From contig PTFA01000035.1 in the NCBI GenBank assembly GCA_003342895.1, forward strand, positions 1,253,661 to 1,317,660: a DNA stretch of 64,000 nt. Direction: 5' to 3'. The stretch is from Casuarius casuarius. Its lineage: Eukaryota; Chordata; Aves; Casuariiformes; Casuariidae. The notes under the pieces are model-generated. The model saw only the letters and a list, made by a program, of their open reading frames with translations. It was not told the origin of the DNA and did not search any database. A program made the position numbers and the translations under genes. Shown one piece after another: positions 60,791-64,000 of the stretch; positions within the stretch are counted from its first letter, which is position 1, and each line of letters begins with the position of its first letter.

Positions 60791-63173
60791 TTTTCTTTCC
60801 TTTTGGAAGCTCATTCAAGAACTTTTTTGATATCTTAACTTTTTTGCAGAGGGCATCTTTGTTGAAAGATTTTACTTCATGAATGTTTTTATCTCCAATT
60901 TTATCTATGCTTTGGCTACTTTCCCTGAAATGTCTTATATCTTAGTTGAGGTGTGAACCTCCAGCCAGCTTCCTAAACCTCCTGCCAGTGTTTTGGGTTC
61001 ATCTTCCCCCACCACCCACACAGAGTCAAACTTCTGTGTGTTATTGCAGCCATTCATTACCAAAATGGGATGTCAGTCAATGTCTGTCCATCTAGAAGAG
61101 CTCCTTCTCATAGCTATTTCCTGAACTTGGTGGGTGATAGAGATTAAAGCCTCATGGTAGTTTATAGTTTCCTGATCACCTCAGGGAAGTTTCAGTAGGA
61201 ACTGTTCCAGAGGCTTTTAAGTTTTGTGTCATATATGTGGATCTCTCTGTAAAGAGATGGCACAGATTTCAGGCTTTGCAGCAACACATGATTAATATCA
61301 ATACTGCAAGTCAGATGCAGGCAAACAGTCACAGCTTGTGTAGATCTGCAGCATTTGGCAGTCAAATAATGCTTTGTAAAGTAAATGCTCGTTGTGAACA
61401 TGTTCTACCTAGGCAGTATCTGGAGACCAGTATTTCTCAGGAATATCTATTTGGTGCATAATACAGGTGCATGACCATTTTCCTATAAAATTCAATTAAC
61501 TAGAGCTGTAAGTTACTTTTTTGTTTGACTTGCATTTGTTTTCCAACTAACGGTAGTCTTGGAAGTTAGGTGTTACCTATGAGGCTGGCATCAGCCCGAC
61601 CCTTTGTTTTAATTATTGTGCACTGCATTGTCGGCATGTTGTCATTCAGAAGACTTTTCAAACGTTACGGTAGATCATCCACTGTAGGGATTAATCTTAT
61701 GGGGGATTTTGTAGGGATGAATCAGTTTAGTTACCAGTGAGGCTTTTAATTCATTCCTGTGGTGTTTGCATAGTGGGGTAATGGCAAGGAGGCTGAAGGA
61801 AAGAGAGGCAAGGCCAGAGCATTCCCTGTGTGCTGTTTCTACTAAGCCTGCTTGGATCCTGCAGTTGAATAAATTCTGTGTTGTTATAAGTCTGTGCAAC
61901 AGAAAGTAGTCTAAAGGGTGCAGAAATTATGTATTTTCTCTTGCTTCAAGATCTCTGAGGACATTGCAAGCATAACTGTTTTTATGCTGCTGTTGAATTG
62001 TGTAGGTTGTGCAATGTATGTTTTGCCTGTCTTCTGTTGCTTATTGTTGTATTTCTTCATTGCAGATAAGGTGTAGGTGAACATGTTGCCTCATCTGAGG
62101 TGAGGGGCAAGGTGCCCTTCATTCAAAGTAATTCAGAGGGAAGCTTACCCGGAAGATTTGTGCATTAAAGAGTTTCTTCCCATCCTTGGTAGGGGGAATA
62201 TGCTCTGGCATATGTAATCTGCTGACCTGCACCATGCATGATGTGGACTAGAATGCTAAAAGAGAGAATATGGAAAGTAAGTAAAATGTGAAAATGTCAT
62301 TCCTTTCTATGGACGTGTTGTGATCTCCCAGTGTTTCTTGCAATTTTGGTTTCTGTGTTCCTGGGCATGATCACAGCACAAGGCCTCATTCTGGGAAGTA
62401 CCCCCTGTAATGGTTTCAGCCTTCTCTGAGGAGGCTCTTTCTCATATTCAAGACAGTTATTCTGTGTCAGAGGAAATATCTACTTATCGATTTAGGGAAA
62501 ATTACTGGTGTTTTTACTTACAACTGGTTTTATTGTAAGACAGATTAAGAAATGGGATGTGCTGCAGAAATACAGTGTCATTCTCCTGTAATTCAATGAT
62601 GGAAACTTGCATGCAGCAATGAGCTGCTCCTCTCTTTCCTGTTACACATGAACAGGTGCCATTTTATCTGATACTTCCAAGAGTAGCAGTATTAATACTC
62701 TGTTGTAATGTTGGCCTAAGTATCTGTGTTGATGCCTGGTTTAAACCTCTGACCACATGGGTGTATTGCCGAAAGCCTGAGCTGATCTAGAGGAGCTGGT
62801 GCTTTTGCAGTTTGTGACCTCAGTGGAGTCATTCTGGTCCTGAAGTAGGTGAACTATTTCTTCTACCCTGATACTTGGCTCCTCAGTATTAATAAACACT
62901 CCTACAAATGGAATCAAGAATTATATGAACTCAAAGATAGTGGATTTGAAGAAAATAAATGTGCAGGATTTAAAAGGAAAAAAATGTTTTAGGTAGTTGC
63001 AACATGCCTTGTGTTACAGAAATACCATACTAGCGAAAATAGATAGAGCAAAGTGTAAACTGAAAATTTCAGTTCCTCCTCTCAATAAACAGAAAGTCAG
63101 AAACATTCTTATATAGAACTGAGAAAAATTACGTACAAATAATGGTAATTTTAATGACAAGTGACATTTTACC

Positions 63174-63188
63174 AAAAAAAAAAAAAAA
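63174..63188 (+). repeat. A15 homopolymer
   Basis: Fifteen consecutive A with no nearby AATAAA. It is a simple repeat. Confidence 0.9.
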
Positions 63189-64000
63189 TTCGTACCACAT
63201 GCTAGGAAACATAAATTACCATTTTAATACATCCTTTTTAATGATATCAGCTCATTGGATTATAATGTTCTTCAGATTTGTTTGGCCTTTGGATAAACTA
63301 TGTGACTTCATGTTAACTACCAAAATGTGAAAAAACATTAAACCATGTCCTCCACCCTGAAGAGTAATGGAAGAAGGTTGCTGTATTTCTGAGTTCTTTA
63401 CCTCTGGATTAAATCAATTATTTCAGCACTATAAAGAACCAGCTTGTGTCTCAGACAATAATTACCAAGTAGACACTCTCTAACACCCAGAACAACCATC
63501 TGGATCATGTTGACTCTTTTTACCATGGAAAAAAGGGTGAATGAAATATAATTCCTGCTTTCTGATGTCATGAGGATTCTTTCAATCTCACAGCAGCTGG
63601 AGCTCCCAGTCCCTAAGGATATAAAAAGAGAAAAAAATATATATATATTCTTAAGTGTTGCAGATGTTATGTGTTTCAAAAAAACAATTCCATAGCTTAT
63701 TCTGAAGCTATGCTGTGTCAGATGAGATAGATATAAATAAGTCTTTATGTGAAGTCTTCTTTGGTAGTCATTATTTTGAGCAAAATATAAAGCATTGATG
63801 TTGTTCTAGGATATATTAGTAATATCAGGATAAAATAATAATTGCAAATTGCTTATGAACAGCTTAAGTTGTTCCATTTGCATTTTGTGCATGTGTTCTT
63901 GTGTATTCATAATTCTCTTGGCTCTGTATGTATATTTGATTTTTTCCTAAGTAGTTGTAATTTTCTAGTGGTTCTTATCGAGAATAATGCTCTGAATATA

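Larger units (their letters stand above)
53127..64000. other. Intergenic sequence without recognised genes
   Basis: This is AT-rich and unique-looking, with one GC-rich patch at 55340-55560, a 16-bp tandem TTTTCTCTCTTTTGAG pair (53771-53802), an 18-bp-spaced TGCAATGTGRTTTGAA pair (59158-59191), TG and A microsatellites (59283, 63174) and possible repeat relics (59345, 60735). All open frames are short and unrecognised. Confidence 0.6.

Noticed and set aside
20621..64000. Possible tRNA, rRNA, CRISPR or prokaryote-like gene clusters
   Set aside because: No cloverleaf-type sequence, repeat-spacer array or tightly packed coding genes were seen, and the context is vertebrate intergenic DNA.

Overview
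This window is AT-rich vertebrate DNA. Its diverged CR1 LINE fragments and exon sequences point to a bird or other sauropsid; the species cannot be fixed from the sequence. It is not prokaryotic, and no operon, CRISPR array, prophage or other compact multi-gene system is present. The only gene I can name with confidence is the 3' half of PDGFC (platelet-derived growth factor C), on the plus strand.

Layout. Bases 1-12166 are the 3' part of a long PDGFC intron, with microsatellites, old repeat relics and one CR1 fragment. Three coding exons follow: 12167-12374 (hinge region up to the RKSR activation site), 17974-18191 (most of the cystine-knot growth factor domain) and 18969-19085 (C-terminus and stop). 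The splice phases agree across all three. A 3'UTR of about 1.5 kb ends near 20620 after an AATAAA at 20596. The exons for the signal peptide and CUB domain lie upstream of the window.

From about 20620 to 64000 I recognise no protein-coding gene, so this looks like the intergenic space downstream of PDGFC. It holds a G-rich tandem patch (22500-22640), a duplicated segment of about 160 bp (22712 and 23254), a 1.15-kb CR1 fragment with reverse-transcriptase remnants on the minus strand (44755-45905), ancient MIR/L2-like relics, and several relics that appear to share a palindromic 'CCATTGA..TCAATGG' core.

The most unusual non-genic structure is a CpG-dense block (52406-52735). It is followed by UTR-like sequence, AATAAATAAA and an 18-A tract (53109-53126). 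It could be a promoter-bearing unannotated transcript or a retroposed cDNA. A few exon-like open stretches with plausible splice acceptors (23577, 46074, 50273, 58894) are listed as low-confidence leads.

Biologically, the three exons encode the part of PDGF-C that is released by proteolysis after RKSR and binds PDGF receptors. I found no convincing undescribed system, and the leads are ranked in the findings.
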